In this document: positions 24,877 to 36,179 of the stretch, in pieces
Layout of the letters: the number at the start of each line of letters is the position of its first letter
How positions within the stretch are numbered: position 1 is the first letter of the stretch
DNA from: Telopea speciosissima
Taxonomy: Eukaryota; Streptophyta; Magnoliopsida; Proteales; Proteaceae
Direction: 5' to 3'
DNA length: 64,000 nt
NCBI RefSeq assembly: GCF_018873765.1
Contig: NC_057924.1
Span: 21,137,542-21,201,541 of the forward strand
Position numbers and translations under genes: made by a program
The notes under the pieces: model-generated
Databases searched by the model: none
Told to the model about the DNA's origin: nothing
What the model saw: only the letters and a program-made list of their open reading frames with translations

Positions 24877-25776
24877 ATGAACTGGAGAAACTATCATGTA
24901 GATTATGATATTAGAGGATTCCGGAAATTTTTTATTATTCTTCCCATGAGAGAAAACGGATTAAGGAGACACCTGAATTAGATTGAGGTACTTTACCTAT
25001 GTAATTTAGATCTTTTACCCAATTGTTAATATTTGAAAGGATCTAATTAGGATTAGGTGACCTAATAGAGGTAATAGGTAAATTCCTGGACTGCCAGTGA
25101 GGAACCACGAAGTTGTTCTGTTCTCAATTCTAAGATCCCAACAGCCCAAATTCTTTTAGAAATCTGACAGGAAAGAAACATATGTCAGAACGGACATAAA
25201 TCACCGGTGGATAGATAATGATTAAACTTACTTTTAATCGCTAAACCATTGTTCAAGAGCTTCCACAAAAATATTTTGAATTTCGGTGGGACTTATATTT
25301 CCAAACAAAAGACTACAAAATATGCGCTGAGCATTAGAGTCAGTCGAATCCCTCTCACTGTTGTATTGACTTTAGAATTAAATGGAAACCTGCTACTGGC
25401 GGTAATGAGATATCTGCTATGACCTCCTACTGCGGTCATACTATAAGCTATCGGTTTACTTAATCTTGATTTAATTGGAGTTCCAAAATCACCCCTATAC
25501 CAAAAACTTCCAAAACCCAAAACACCCTCCCAGAGTAAAATGACTTAACCTTGATTTAATTGGAGTTCCACAATCACCCCACTACCAAAGTAAAACGAGA
25601 TTGAAGTTCTCACCGGCGTTCCCTTCCCCCATTTGGTCGATACTCACAGGCGTCGGCAGAGATAGAGAGATCTCAGTAGCAGGTATGAGCTCTTGTGTTG
25701 TTCGCTTTCTGTCTATATATATCACACTCAAGTTGTGCCATGTCTCTGGATCGATGATGGGATTTGGCTGGCTAAC
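24877..25776. other. No gene seen; local duplication
   Basis: A phrase TTGATTTAATTGGAGTTCCA occurs twice, near 25466 and 25554, with similar flanks. Otherwise nothing recognisable. Confidence 0.4.
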
Positions 25777-26151
25777 TTATTGTGAGACAAGTTTAGAAGC
25801 AGAAGTGATAGGTCTCCGATGACTTTTGAATCTCACCTTGGAAGTTGTCGGAAAGATCGAGAGCTGTGTAGATGGCCGGCTAAGTTCCATTTGTTGCCCT
25901 TTGTTCATGATTGTGACCGAGTCTCTATAGTAGGCATCTCCAATGTACCCTGGTTTTGATTTGCATCCATTGTTTAGCATTGATACCCCCAAGGTTTGAA
26001 AATATTCATCTGGCAAATTACCTGTAAATTTATTGGAAGAGAGATCCATGATTTGCAGCATTAGGAATTCATTAAAAGAGGTTGGAGAATACTGATTGAT
26101 GGGACCATAGAATCTGTTGGAATGCAATACCAGAACTCGCAACTTGGGCAA
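25777..26151 (-). pseudogene. LRR receptor-like protein fragment
   Basis: The - strand frame reads LRVLVLHSNRFYGPI, then LQIMDLSSNKFTGNLP and a YYRDSVTIMNKGQQMEL segment. This is the order found near the C-terminal end of the leucine-rich repeats of Cf-9-type receptor-like proteins: last repeats, then the linker before the final repeat block. After MNKGQQMEL the expected ALDLS-type repeat continues in another frame (near 25860), so there is a frameshift. No transmembrane segment or upstream repeats follow in frame. It is a short relic of a plant immune-receptor-type gene. Confidence 0.75.
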
Positions 26152-27060
26152 TTTCCCCCCTTTTATATTATACCCCCTTCATCTGTCCAAACTCCCAGAT
26201 CTTCCAACTTTCCAAAGTCTGAACACTTGATAAAAGATTATGGATAGCATAATTTTTTTTTAAAGCTTTGTTATTAGCTACCATTGATTGGCAAGATACT
26301 TGATGTAATGCACAGGTGATGTTTCATATTGATGTCATCACCTAATGTCCCAAGAGAAGGTGTCATGATTAAGGAACCTTGGGGGAGGGGGTTGGTATTA
26401 GGCAGAACTGGTTGTTGAGCATGCGTTTCTGGTGAGAAACCTTCCCTTAATATCAAAATATGTTCCAAGAGCCAGCATGTGTTTTTGGCAGTGGTAGAAC
26501 AACAAGATTGTGTTAAAACATGCATATTAAGGATCACCTCTTTGGTCCCCAATTACAATACAATACTATAGTACTAACAAATACACCCACACAGAAACAG
26601 TCACAATCATACAATTAGGCTTTCTCCACCTTTTCTTGCCCCTTCAAAGCCTGTTAAACTCCAATTATAATTATTTCCTTCTGAAAATTAGAGAATTTAT
26701 TGTTGTTCCAGTGAGCAAAGTATGACTTTTCTTTTTATGGCAATTAGTTGGTGTGTTTATTTCTAAATTCTCCAAATCTGTCACCATCCCCTGTTTTAGA
26801 TGAGGCTTTAATGGGTGGAATGTTGCATGTGAACTGATGAGGTGTAAACTTATGTGAATATGTTTTATTTTCATGTTCCAAGTATTTTTTGTTGAAGTCA
26901 ATTTATTCTCTTCAACTTACATACTGAAATTATAACATTTTTGGTTGAAATGGGAGGCTACCTTGATTGTTAAGATACATTTTGTCCTAATTTAGTTTTG
27001 TTTTCCTCATGTTCGTACACTTGGTAAGACTCTTGCAGGATTATACAATATTGTGTTGAA
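26152..27060. other. No gene seen
   Basis: AT-rich. The beginning may be a further remnant of the LRR gene (a LPKLRVL-type reading begins near 26160), but stops prevent a call. Confidence 0.35.
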
Positions 27061-29450
27061 ATGGACTTGAATGAATTAGAGGATACATACAATGATTTTC
27101 TTGATGGGGAAAACTATGTGTCGGATAGAAATGACACAGGGTCAAGTGATGTCCTAAATGCTATGAGTAACAGTGACAGTGATAATACATTGAATGGAGT
27201 GGGTTATGATGGTAGAAGTTCAGATGATGAAGACTGGGTTAATTCTCAAAGTGCAGATAGTGATGATAACAACACATCTTTTGAGAATGATTTAGTCGAT
27301 GAGGTTGATGACGAAGAAGTTGTGGATTTGAGCTTAGATGGGGATGAGAGTATGCCAGTTATGAGTACCAATGTTAATGACTTAGAACCCACTATTGGCA
27401 TGGTATTCCGGACTGATGATGAGACTTATGAACATGATAACAATTATGCCAAGGAGTTTGGGTTTTCAGTTAGGAAATACAGGGTTGATCGCTCAAAGTT
27501 AGATAAAGAAATAGTAGCAAGATACTATGTGTGTTCAAATCAAGGTGAGAAAATATATAACAAACGGAGAAAGGTGGATTACCAGCCTTGTGTGGTAAAG
27601 AAAACTAATTGTGGGGCTCTAATAAAGATCAAGAGTAATAATGGATTGTGCGTTGTGGATAAATTTGAAAAGGAGCACAACCATATGTTGGTGCACAGGA
27701 ATGAGACTTTCAGACTTATATCACGTCAGAAAAAACATAGAGGTACAGTTGACCTTATAGAACAACTCCATAAGTGTGGGATACCAGCTTCACTAATAAT
27801 GAGAATTGTAAAAGATTTTGCTGGTGGTGAGTAGTTTGCTGGTATAATTGATGCATTTTGTCTGAATCTACTAAGGTCAAAGCAAAGGAAATGCATAGGG
27901 TTAGATTGTGAACAAGCAATTAAGTATTTGGAGAGTAAAAGGGCATCAGATGTAGAGTTTTATTATGATATCCGTGCCTATAAAGAGCAACAACTTAATG
28001 GGCTTTTTTGGGTGGATGGTAGAGCACGGGAACAATACAAGATTTTTGGTGATGTTATTGTATTTGACACCACTTATAAAAAAAAACAAGTATTTGCTCC
28101 TTTTACTGGTGTTAATCATCATATGCAGTATACGCTCTTGGGTTGTGGCCTAATAGCTGATGAGACAAAGGAATCATTTGTATGGCTATTTAGGACATGG
28201 CTTCAAGCAATGCAAAATATACAACCAAAAGTAATCTTTACTGATCATGACCCTAGTATAATGAGAGCAATTAAGCATTTGTTTCCATTGACTGTCCATC
28301 GGCTATGTGATGGCATTTGGAGAAACACAGGTTACAACACATGAGACCACTGTACAACAAATTCCCTGATTTGAGGTCAGTTTATGGGAGGTGTATTTAT
28401 GGTTCTAATACACCACTTGAATTTGAGGAGAGTTGGCAGAGCATGCTACAGAGTTTTAATTTACAGGATCATGTATGGTTAAAGAAGCAGTTCAGGATAC
28501 GTCAACACTGGGTGCCGTGTTACTATCGTGAAACTTTTTTTGTTGGTATAACTACGACACAGAGTGGGGAGTCAATGAATAAGTATTTTAAGGGCTTCTT
28601 CACATCTGCAACACCTCTAAATGAATTTGTTACTCAATATGAAGAAGCTATCAAGAAAAAAAGAGGAAAAGAAGCCAAGGAAGATGCTATCTGCATCACA
28701 TCAACCCCTAGTTATGCTACAACTCACAGAATCGAACAACAAGACGCTAATGTTTATACGACAATGGTGTTCAAAGTGTTTTCAAAAGAGTGGTATGCAT
28801 GTTTTGGTTTGGAAGCAAATCAATGTGATGAAGAAATTATGGAGAAGAGGTACAAGGTCTTTAAGAGAGATGGGAATGGAGAGATTGATGTGCAATATGT
28901 GTTGGATAATTGTGAAACTGATATCACAATTTATGGATGCAAGTTCTTCAATAATAAAGGTATATTGCGTAGACATATACTTAAGATTTAAGTGATAACA
29001 GACAGATCTTAGATTCCCTCGAGGTATATCATGCATAGGTGGACCAAAGCTGCCCGATTTAGTAACATCCCATCTATATCTGTGTCTGGAACATCTGAAG
29101 GACAACCACAACAACCAGTATGGCTTTTACAAGATCCTGCCAATAAATTTGCTATGGAAGGATCTCTTTCCCAAGAGAAGTTAGAGGTTGCTTTAAAAAT
29201 TTTGAATGAAGAGTTATTACAGGTGTAGAACTTGCAACCAACTGTGCCTTCTACAAGTTGTATGGTGGGACCTTCAGCTATAATCCTACCAAGAATAAAT
29301 GATCCATTACGTACGTCGTTGACAAGGGGGAGACCGAGATTATGCCGTATGCGGGGTGGCATTGAAACATCTGTTCAGAGAAGGAGTTACCATTGTTCTG
29401 CCTGTCGTGGTATAGGTCACAACATTCAAAATTGTCCTCTGATAATGATT
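27061..29450 (+). pseudogene. FAR1/FRS-type MULE transposase-derived gene, broken
   Basis: The first part (27061-27831) has an acidic N-terminus, then a FAR1-type DNA-binding domain from about residue 120 (EFGFSVRKYRVDRS, CVVKKTNCGA and FEKEHNHML zinc-ligand pattern). A TAG at 27832-27834 interrupts the frame. The MULE transposase core follows in the same frame (VIVFDTTYKK with the first catalytic Asp, and VIFTDHDPSIMRAI with the second). A frameshift near 28309-28316 moves the rest to another frame: MEKHRLQHMRP, the E-containing region, then a SWIM-like segment at 28910-28985. In that segment an expected zinc-ligand Cys is Arg (LRRHILK). TAA (28989) and further stops interrupt the tail, which ends near 29440 in a CxxCxxxGHNxxxC zinc knuckle. 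It could be a dead Jittery-like transposon or a dead FAR1-related gene; no terminal inverted repeats were found. Confidence 0.85.
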
Positions 29451-29564
29451 TCCTTGTTTCATGTAGACATATATTGCTTTGAACATTATATTTAAATAGT
29501 CAATAGTTTTATCTAATCTTTATATGTTTTAATACATTGTATTTTTTGGTTACTATGGGAACCT

Positions 29565-29757
29565 TAGGGGATAATACACAAGACAGAAACCTGTCTGCAC
29601 AAATAGATACATTGGGGGATAATACACAAGGAAGCAACCAAACTTTGCAAATACAGGCCAAAGGGAAAAATACACAAGGCATGAACCTATTGGTGCAAAT
29701 AGATACATTGGGGGATAATGCACAAGGAAGCAACCAATCTTTGCAAATAGATTTGAA
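29565..29757 (+). repeat. Four tandem 48-bp coding-like repeats
   Basis: Within an open frame (29537-29812) a 16-residue unit is repeated four times: it starts LGDNTQ (or a variant) and ends with a QID or QIQ pattern. The first, second and fourth units are closest; the third has diverged to KGKNTQ. The unit length is a multiple of three and the frame stays open throughout, so it may be an exon of a repeat protein or the end of the preceding pseudogene's locus. No family was recognised. Confidence 0.7.
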
Positions 29758-29812
29758 TAGTAAAACATTTATGTTAGATATAATCTTTTATTTTTTAATA
29801 ATTATTTGTTAA

Positions 29813-32059
29813 AACAACTTGGCTCCTTATTGACTAAACCCTTGATTGTCATGCAGAACCTGCTATTTTTTATTGATAGTTTTTTTGTCATTTTACAAAT
29901 TTTGTTAAGGATTAAGGTGAGTCATTGGACAAATTTTGTTAATTATGCATCTGTTGATCCCAAATGTTTTTGGTTTGCTGATTAAGTGATGGAATTTCAA
30001 ACAGATGCATGTGAACTGACATTGACTCTTGATTCCAGTATGAATGATCAAGTTGGATTACCAATTCCTATAAAGATCCCGGTGTACTGCCTCCTAGTTG
30101 GTCTCCTACCAATCTAAGAGGGGGGGGGGGGGGCATGGGGGTGGGGTGAGAAACAGAAGTGGTCATTTTCTGCAGGTCCATGGAAAGGCTTGTGAATCAA
30201 TGGCAAATTTTCCAAAAATTCCTTGTGAGAAATCTGCTAAAGCCAAGAATATAGTCACTTCAAATTCAAACTAAGGTAGGGACAATAAGATTTTATCTCT
30301 TGTCCATCTATAAAGCTTTCCAATTGTTAAGCATCTATATATGTGCATGTAAGGTTACATTGAATTGGTGGAGCAACCTCTTGTATCTTAACATTAGGCC
30401 CCTGTTAAGCCAGAACCCTAGTCAGATGATTGAACTTTTGCCAGACCAACCATGTTACATTTTCATGCTTGTTCCACTTTGATCATGCTTTTATGGGTAT
30501 ATGTAATTCAAGGGGTTTGAATAATTCACCTACTTCGTTGTACCAGGTGGCAAGGCAGCAAGGCAACGTTATTGCTCGTAATGGAAAACAAATCCTTTGG
30601 AGAGTTACAAACATGACAATCAAGAAACTCAGCTGGTGATGAACATCAGTTAGGATACTCAATCGCTGATATGGATTGTAGCATCCAGCCCTTCAACCAT
30701 GTTCATTTAGATGTAGTAGGTGACTATATATAAGGACTGATTTTAGACTGCATTGAACTCATGGAATCATTAACATCTTTAGAAATTGTTGTATATTTCT
30801 GTGTTCTCTCTCTTTGCATATGTTGAAATTGCCATTTTTTGTTTTTCATATAATTACATACCCTCGTGCTATAGACCACCCAGGCCTCAACCCACTTTAC
30901 AAGGTCAATCGGCCTCGTTGCTTACTTGTAGATGTCAAGTGTTTACAGGAGGAAGAATCTGCTGGATGTGGTCTTGTTCCACCACCAAATGAGAATTTAT
31001 GATTGGAACATAATAGAATGGCTCAAATAGTATGACCCAAATAATTTCTTTTAGATCTATTTGTTGGCCCTAAATAGAAAAATCAAGGATCATAGGCAGT
31101 TTCTGCCTACCAATCGAGAAGTGTCATCTTAGCATAAAAAAAAAAAAAAAAAACCAATGATGAAAGGTCAATCGCTCAAAAGTGGTTGGCTTCTGAAGGA
31201 CTATCAACATCATGAGTTGAAGAGGTTTTGGAGTTTGGATTCCATTAATTTAAAATCGTTGAGTTGCAAAGGTTTTGGATTAGGACAGAATTGTCATTGT
31301 TTCTTACCTTTTTGGTAGTAGGGATGGCAAATACACCGTCCTTGTTGCCCATTTATCTCAAATCGTAAAACATTAAAAAAAAAAAACTATCTACCGTTGA
31401 TGTATAAACTTCAATCTAAGGTTTCTAATGAAGAAGATGCCCGACTATCTTGTGGTTTTCAATAGGAGTGCTAAAACATAAATGATACCAAAGATAGCTT
31501 GTGCATAAAATTCCTGCTGTTCTTTTTGCAGTAAAATTTCTACTGTTACTAAAATTTTTAACAAAAAAAAAAAATAGATGAGTGATAAACTTGGGAACAA
31601 ATTGGATGAAACTGTTCTGTTTAAGATTTAACAAGGGTATATCAGGGTTGAGACCTTCACATACTGAAATCTAAAATTCATCCTGTTCTCATCAAATTAG
31701 CTTTCCCCCCACGCTCATCACTGGGAAATATAACAAGCGCAAAAGGAAACATTAACCACCGGTTAGTGCTGAGAAAAAACTGTAATTAAGCACCCACTCC
31801 CATCACTGGGAAATAAAACAAAAAGCAGTTGATTAAGAAGATCCAGGCCCATACAAGTATTGACTGAATATTCCAAACATATATAAACTATGTACAATAA
31901 AAACTACTACAACCATAACCCCCATTCAACATAATTCCCTCAAGTCATGTCTCCACTTGTCTTGTTCCAAACATATATCCTACTATGTACAATAAAAAAA
32001 AATGGAACATAAATACTATTACGGGTACATGAATGCAGATCATTAAATTTGGCCACTAC
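29813..32059. other. No confirmed gene
   Basis: The stretch has a G-rich run at 30121-30140 and A-rich tracts at 31139-31154 and 31374-31386. Short open segments at 30430-30640 and 30790-31000 have protein-like composition (for instance VNRPRCLLVDVKCLQEEE) but no domain was recognised. Confidence 0.35.
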
Positions 32060-35000
32060 AGTAATATAATCTGAGTGCAGTGCTGCTTTGTTTGAAATCA
32101 CTTACTACTGGTATCAGAGCCATGACGTTCTAGTTTCCCCATCACCCGCTAGGTGAAGGCTCTGCCTACGTTGGTTCGATTTAAATGAGGTTTAACTATT
32201 TCTTCCCCTCCTTAGTATGTTCTGGGGTTGCCGCTCAGATGGATCTTCTCCATCAGAATAGGCAGGTTTTAATTTCTGGTTAATGTGTTGGACCATACTA
32301 ATAACAGTCCTTGAGCATTGAGTGGGATCTTGGCAAGTGGCCGGTTTAATCCCTGTAGGCTCGGAATACCTTTGGTGTGTTGTCCCACTTTTTCCTAGAA
32401 CCCGCAGTTCTATATGACTATAACCTATTTTACTTCTTTCCGAGTAGTCATCCTTCTCCTGGTAGGTGATTTTTCCATTACATTATGCAACCAGCTCGTT
32501 CTTCCTCAACCCGTCTTTCCTCCGCCAGCTCCTCTTCTGTTCTGTTTCCTCAATCGCAAGATTCTAAAGTTGATTACCTTTATGAACTCAATTATACCCC
32601 TTTTGATCAACAGGTCCATCCCACCAATTTCCCCATCCTAAATCCTTATGATGTCTTTCCAATGAATCCCTCCACTCTCTCTAAAACCATCCGGACTCTT
32701 CTTGCTCCTAAGAAGTCTCCTGGACTTAAAGAGTATGTGCAGGCCTCCCCTTTCTCCCAGAATTAGGTCACGGCCTCTGGTGTTGAACAATACTTTCCCA
32801 TTGAGATTCCTCCAGTTCTGATTCGACAATGGCTTACCTTAGGATATACCCATCTTCATCTTGGTGCGGTCAAGATGACCCTCACTTTGCATGGTCGTAA
32901 GGGTCTCCCAGTCATAATGAGGATGGATTTACTTGACACCCGTTTCAAAGTATAAAATCATGCAGTCCTCACCAATGTCCAGTCCACCCTAAATAATGGC
33001 ACAGTCTTCTATACCTTGTACCCCAACTACAACATTTCTCTACTGGATCCAAATCTCCCTACTGCTTGGCAGTTCCTGGTCCAGATTACAGGTGCTCCTC
33101 AGGTAGAATCTGTGATAGTTGCCACAATGCACTATCAAACTTGTTACAGATTGCAGAATCATGCTTTTGATCTGAATACTGGCCACACATCAAATGATTC
33201 AGCTCTCTTCCTCCATATTGGTTCAGATTAGACACCCACAATCACTCATGTGCCACGATAACTCAGTCGTGCTAATCTTTTCAAGCTGGTCCCAGACTCT
33301 TGGGTCATAGCCTATGAGTCTACCCATGAAGAGCAGCCTACTCCTCCTCTGGTAGCTACAGATCCTTCATACAAAAGACTTGAAGGAGGCAAGACCGAAA
33401 TCAGATTCCCTAATCCCGTTAACATGGGTCCAGTCGTTCCTTTTTTCCCTGATCTCCTTGAAACACGATTGAACATCCCCATTGCTTCATTTGATGCCCA
33501 AGGAAACCCAGTGTATCGATTCTAGAGTTCTATAGGCCATAAATTCTTTGATGTATGTGATTGCTCTGACTGTACTCACTCTGACACTGATGAGATACCT
33601 TCAAAGCCCAGAAGAAAGCAGAGGAAGCAGCAGAAGGATCCCCTTTGGATTCGTTATAAACAGGGATGTCCAAATGTTGATCCTCTTGGAGATGACTTAG
33701 GAAAGTACCAGTTTGTCGTTGAGTATGGAAGCAGGAAGCCATGTTCTTTAGGTTGTTGCCCTCTGGCTCCTAAACCATCTCCTCCCACACCGTGCTGTAT
33801 GTTAAGTGGAAGCGGTGGTTCCAATTCCATAAGCAGAAACTTTCCAAGTGCAGTCGATTATGAAGATCATGACCGACGACAACACAAACGAAAAGTCACT
33901 CCATCAAATACAGTGCAACCAGATGGCCAGCAACCAACCAATACAACGGTTGAAGCCCAGTTAAATTGGCAAGCTAAAAATGCTATGATACAAAATCAAT
34001 ATCTGCAAAAGATTGTCTCCTATCAGGAACACACTACCCTTGCTTTGCAAAAGCAAGATCTGGATGTCCAGTATCTCAAAGAAAGAATTAAGACCTTGCA
34101 CAGAGAGCTTATGCACATAGCTACTACTGTGAAAGACGTTGCCTATGCGTCTTCTCTAATCTCTGCCCGAGAAAGAGAAAAGCAAAGACTTGAAGAACAA
34201 CTCAGCTGGGTCCAAGCACCACTGCAGCCCTCTCCTTCCCTTACCAAGTTTTATCCAGATTTTCCCCCTGTCCTTGAGTATGATGTGCCTCCCTCACCCC
34301 ATAGCTTTCCCACAGATATGTTTAAAGAATTGCAAGAACTGAGACAGGACCAAAGAAGGCTTGGACAACGAAAGTCATCAAAGCCATCTTCCAGTTCTAC
34401 ATCATCAAAATCCCAACCTTTTCCTCAGACTCACCATTCCAGCAGCATGGACACCCAGCCTTATCAGTCTCACCACTCTCGTTCCAATCAGTCCTACTCT
34501 CAACCCACCTTTCAACCAATTCACCCATATCCTCCAAGACCACCTAGCTTTGTCCTATATGTTCCCCCAACAAAGCCTTCATCTACCCAGCCTACTTGTT
34601 CACCATTGCTCCCAGCTACAAACCCAAATTCTCTGAGCACTTTTCTTAAACAACTCTATCTGGACTCCAGGAACCCTGTCAAGGCATCAAAAGAAACTCA
34701 CTTCGCAGCTTCTGATTCATATACTGAATTTGACAATGACTTCCTCCAAGTCGAAGCTTCTCCTTTAGTCTTTGCTGCCACTCCCCCTCCAAACCAGCAA
34801 GACCACCTAAATACTATTGGCGTCACTGAAGTTATTTCTGAAGAAGAAGACCATATTGGTAAAAATACTTCGCCAATGCAGGCTCCCTTACCAGATTTTC
34901 AGCCCTTCCAAAACTAGGACCCTAAACAACTGTTCACATTTGATGGCATTCCATTCTATAAATGACCAAACAAGATCTCTGAATTCCATGCCTGGTTAAC

Positions 35001-35420
35001 TGTAGAATTACTCCAAGAAGGCATGACTCCAAGAGCAGCCATTACCAAATTCCTAGCAAGAACTCATGGTACCCTCAGAGAATGGTATATGTCATTGGGT
35101 CCATATAGACAGATGCAGTGGGTACAACTCGGTATTGATGAATTTGTTCTCTAGCTATACAATGAGTTCATTGGCCCTCTTGAGAACAACCGGGTAAAAG
35201 CTCGTGAAGAATATTTTCAGATGAAGTGTTGCTCTTTCCAGCGGTTTGACTTGGAAAAACATTTTACAAGAATGATGGATAGGTTTTATATTCTTGGCGG
35301 AATGGATGATGTGAATATGAAACAAGTCTTCCTCAACTCGTTCCCAGAACCATTGGGTAACGATGCTGTCAAACACTTGCACACTCAAGGCCTCCAGCTC
35401 CAACAGGTGACTTTTGGCCG
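32060..35420 (+). pseudogene. Endogenous caulimovirid, piece 1: movement to capsid region
   Basis: A single + frame from 32485 to about 35415 reads through a movement-protein-like region (about 32485-33500), a Lys/Glu-rich coiled-coil-like stretch (33960-34210), a Pro/Ser-rich linker and a capsid-like region (about 34960-35415). It is interrupted by in-frame stops at 32764, 32953, 33229, 33258, 33523, 34915, 34963 and 35152. One long frame with the movement domain first is the layout of petunia vein clearing virus-type (petuvirus) or florendovirus polyproteins; the exact genus needs a tree. The 3' limit is a sharp inversion at about 35412-35425. The sequence just upstream of the primer site (32060-32108) matches the end of the viral intergenic region seen in piece 2. 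The copy is inactive as it stands. Confidence 0.85.
32109..32121 (+). promoter_or_regulatory. Met-tRNA primer-binding site of the caulimovirid
   Basis: TGGTATCAGAGCC is complementary to the 3' end of plant initiator tRNA-Met, the minus-strand primer of caulimovirids and many plant retroelements. It lies about 360 bp before the movement-protein frame, as expected for nucleotide 1 of the viral map. Confidence 0.85.
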
Positions 35421-35814
35421 CACCAAGATGAAGATGGGTATATCCTAAGGTAAGCCATTGCCGAATCAGATATGGAGGAATCTCAACAGGAAAGTATTGT
35501 TCAGGACCAGAGGCCGTGACCTGATTCTGGGAGAAAGGGGAGGCCTGCACATACTCTTTAAGTCCAAGAGACTTCTTAGGAGCAAGAAGAGTCTGGATGG
35601 TTTTAGAGAGAGTGGAGGGATTCTTTGGAAAGACATCATAAGGATTTAGGATGGGGAAATTGGTGGGATGGACCTGTTGATCAGAAGGGGTATAATTAAG
35701 TTCATAAAGGTAATCAACTTTAGAATCATGCGATTGGGGAAACAGAACAGAAGAGGAGCTGGCGGAGGAAAGACGGGCTGAGGAAGAACGAGCTGGTTTC
35801 AAATAAAGCAGCAC
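35418..35814 (-). pseudogene. Endogenous caulimovirid: inverted copy of the movement-protein start
   Basis: The - strand repeats the N-terminal part of the movement-protein frame that is on the + strand at 32485-32875, about 128 codons at high identity. Here the frame has no stop, whereas the + copy has a TAG at the matching place. At about 35418 it runs directly into the opposite strand of the capsid region of piece 1, so the longer ORF across this point is an artefact of the junction. It is contiguous upstream with the viral intergenic region. Confidence 0.8.
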
Positions 35815-36179
35815 TGCACTCAGATTACCAGGTAGTAAGTGATTTCAAACAAAGCAGTACTAAGTGATTTCAAACAAAGCAGCACTGCACTCAGATTATA
35901 TTACTAGGGTAGTCTGTAACCAGATCTTGCCTTCAAAGCTTACAATATGAAGTATATATAGGCACACAAACACAAATCTTCGGACTTAACAACATCAGAA
36001 GTCCAAAAATTATTACAACGCTAGGCACAATAGCCAATAAAGTTACTTACAATCTACACCACACAATTAAAGTCTCACAAGGCACAATAGCCAATAAAGT
36101 TACTTACAATTCACACCACAAGATTAAAGTCTCACACAAAAGCAAAAGTAAAAAGCAAACAGCGTCCATCAATTGCCCA
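35815..36179 (-). promoter_or_regulatory. Caulimovirid intergenic region with TATA box
   Basis: This lies between the end of the polyprotein tail (36180) and the movement-protein start (35800), both on the - strand. It carries a TATATATA box at 35952-35960 on the - strand, two direct repeats of about 58 bp upstream of it (units starting near 36024 and 36082) and a duplicated AAGTGATTTCAAACAAAGCAG (near 35837 and 35862). The position and content fit the pregenomic RNA promoter and leader. The primer site is altered in this copy. Confidence 0.7.

Noticed and set aside
26274..26552. 92-codon - strand ORF next to the LRR fragment
   Set aside because: No leucine-rich repeat pattern or other domain, and composition like random AT-rich sequence.
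32109..32121. A tRNA-like signal
   Set aside because: It is a short primer-binding complement to tRNA-Met, not a tRNA gene; no cloverleaf is present.
35155..35814. 219-codon - strand ORF
   Set aside because: It crosses the inversion junction near 35418; the second part is the antisense of the capsid region, so the ORF is a fusion artefact.
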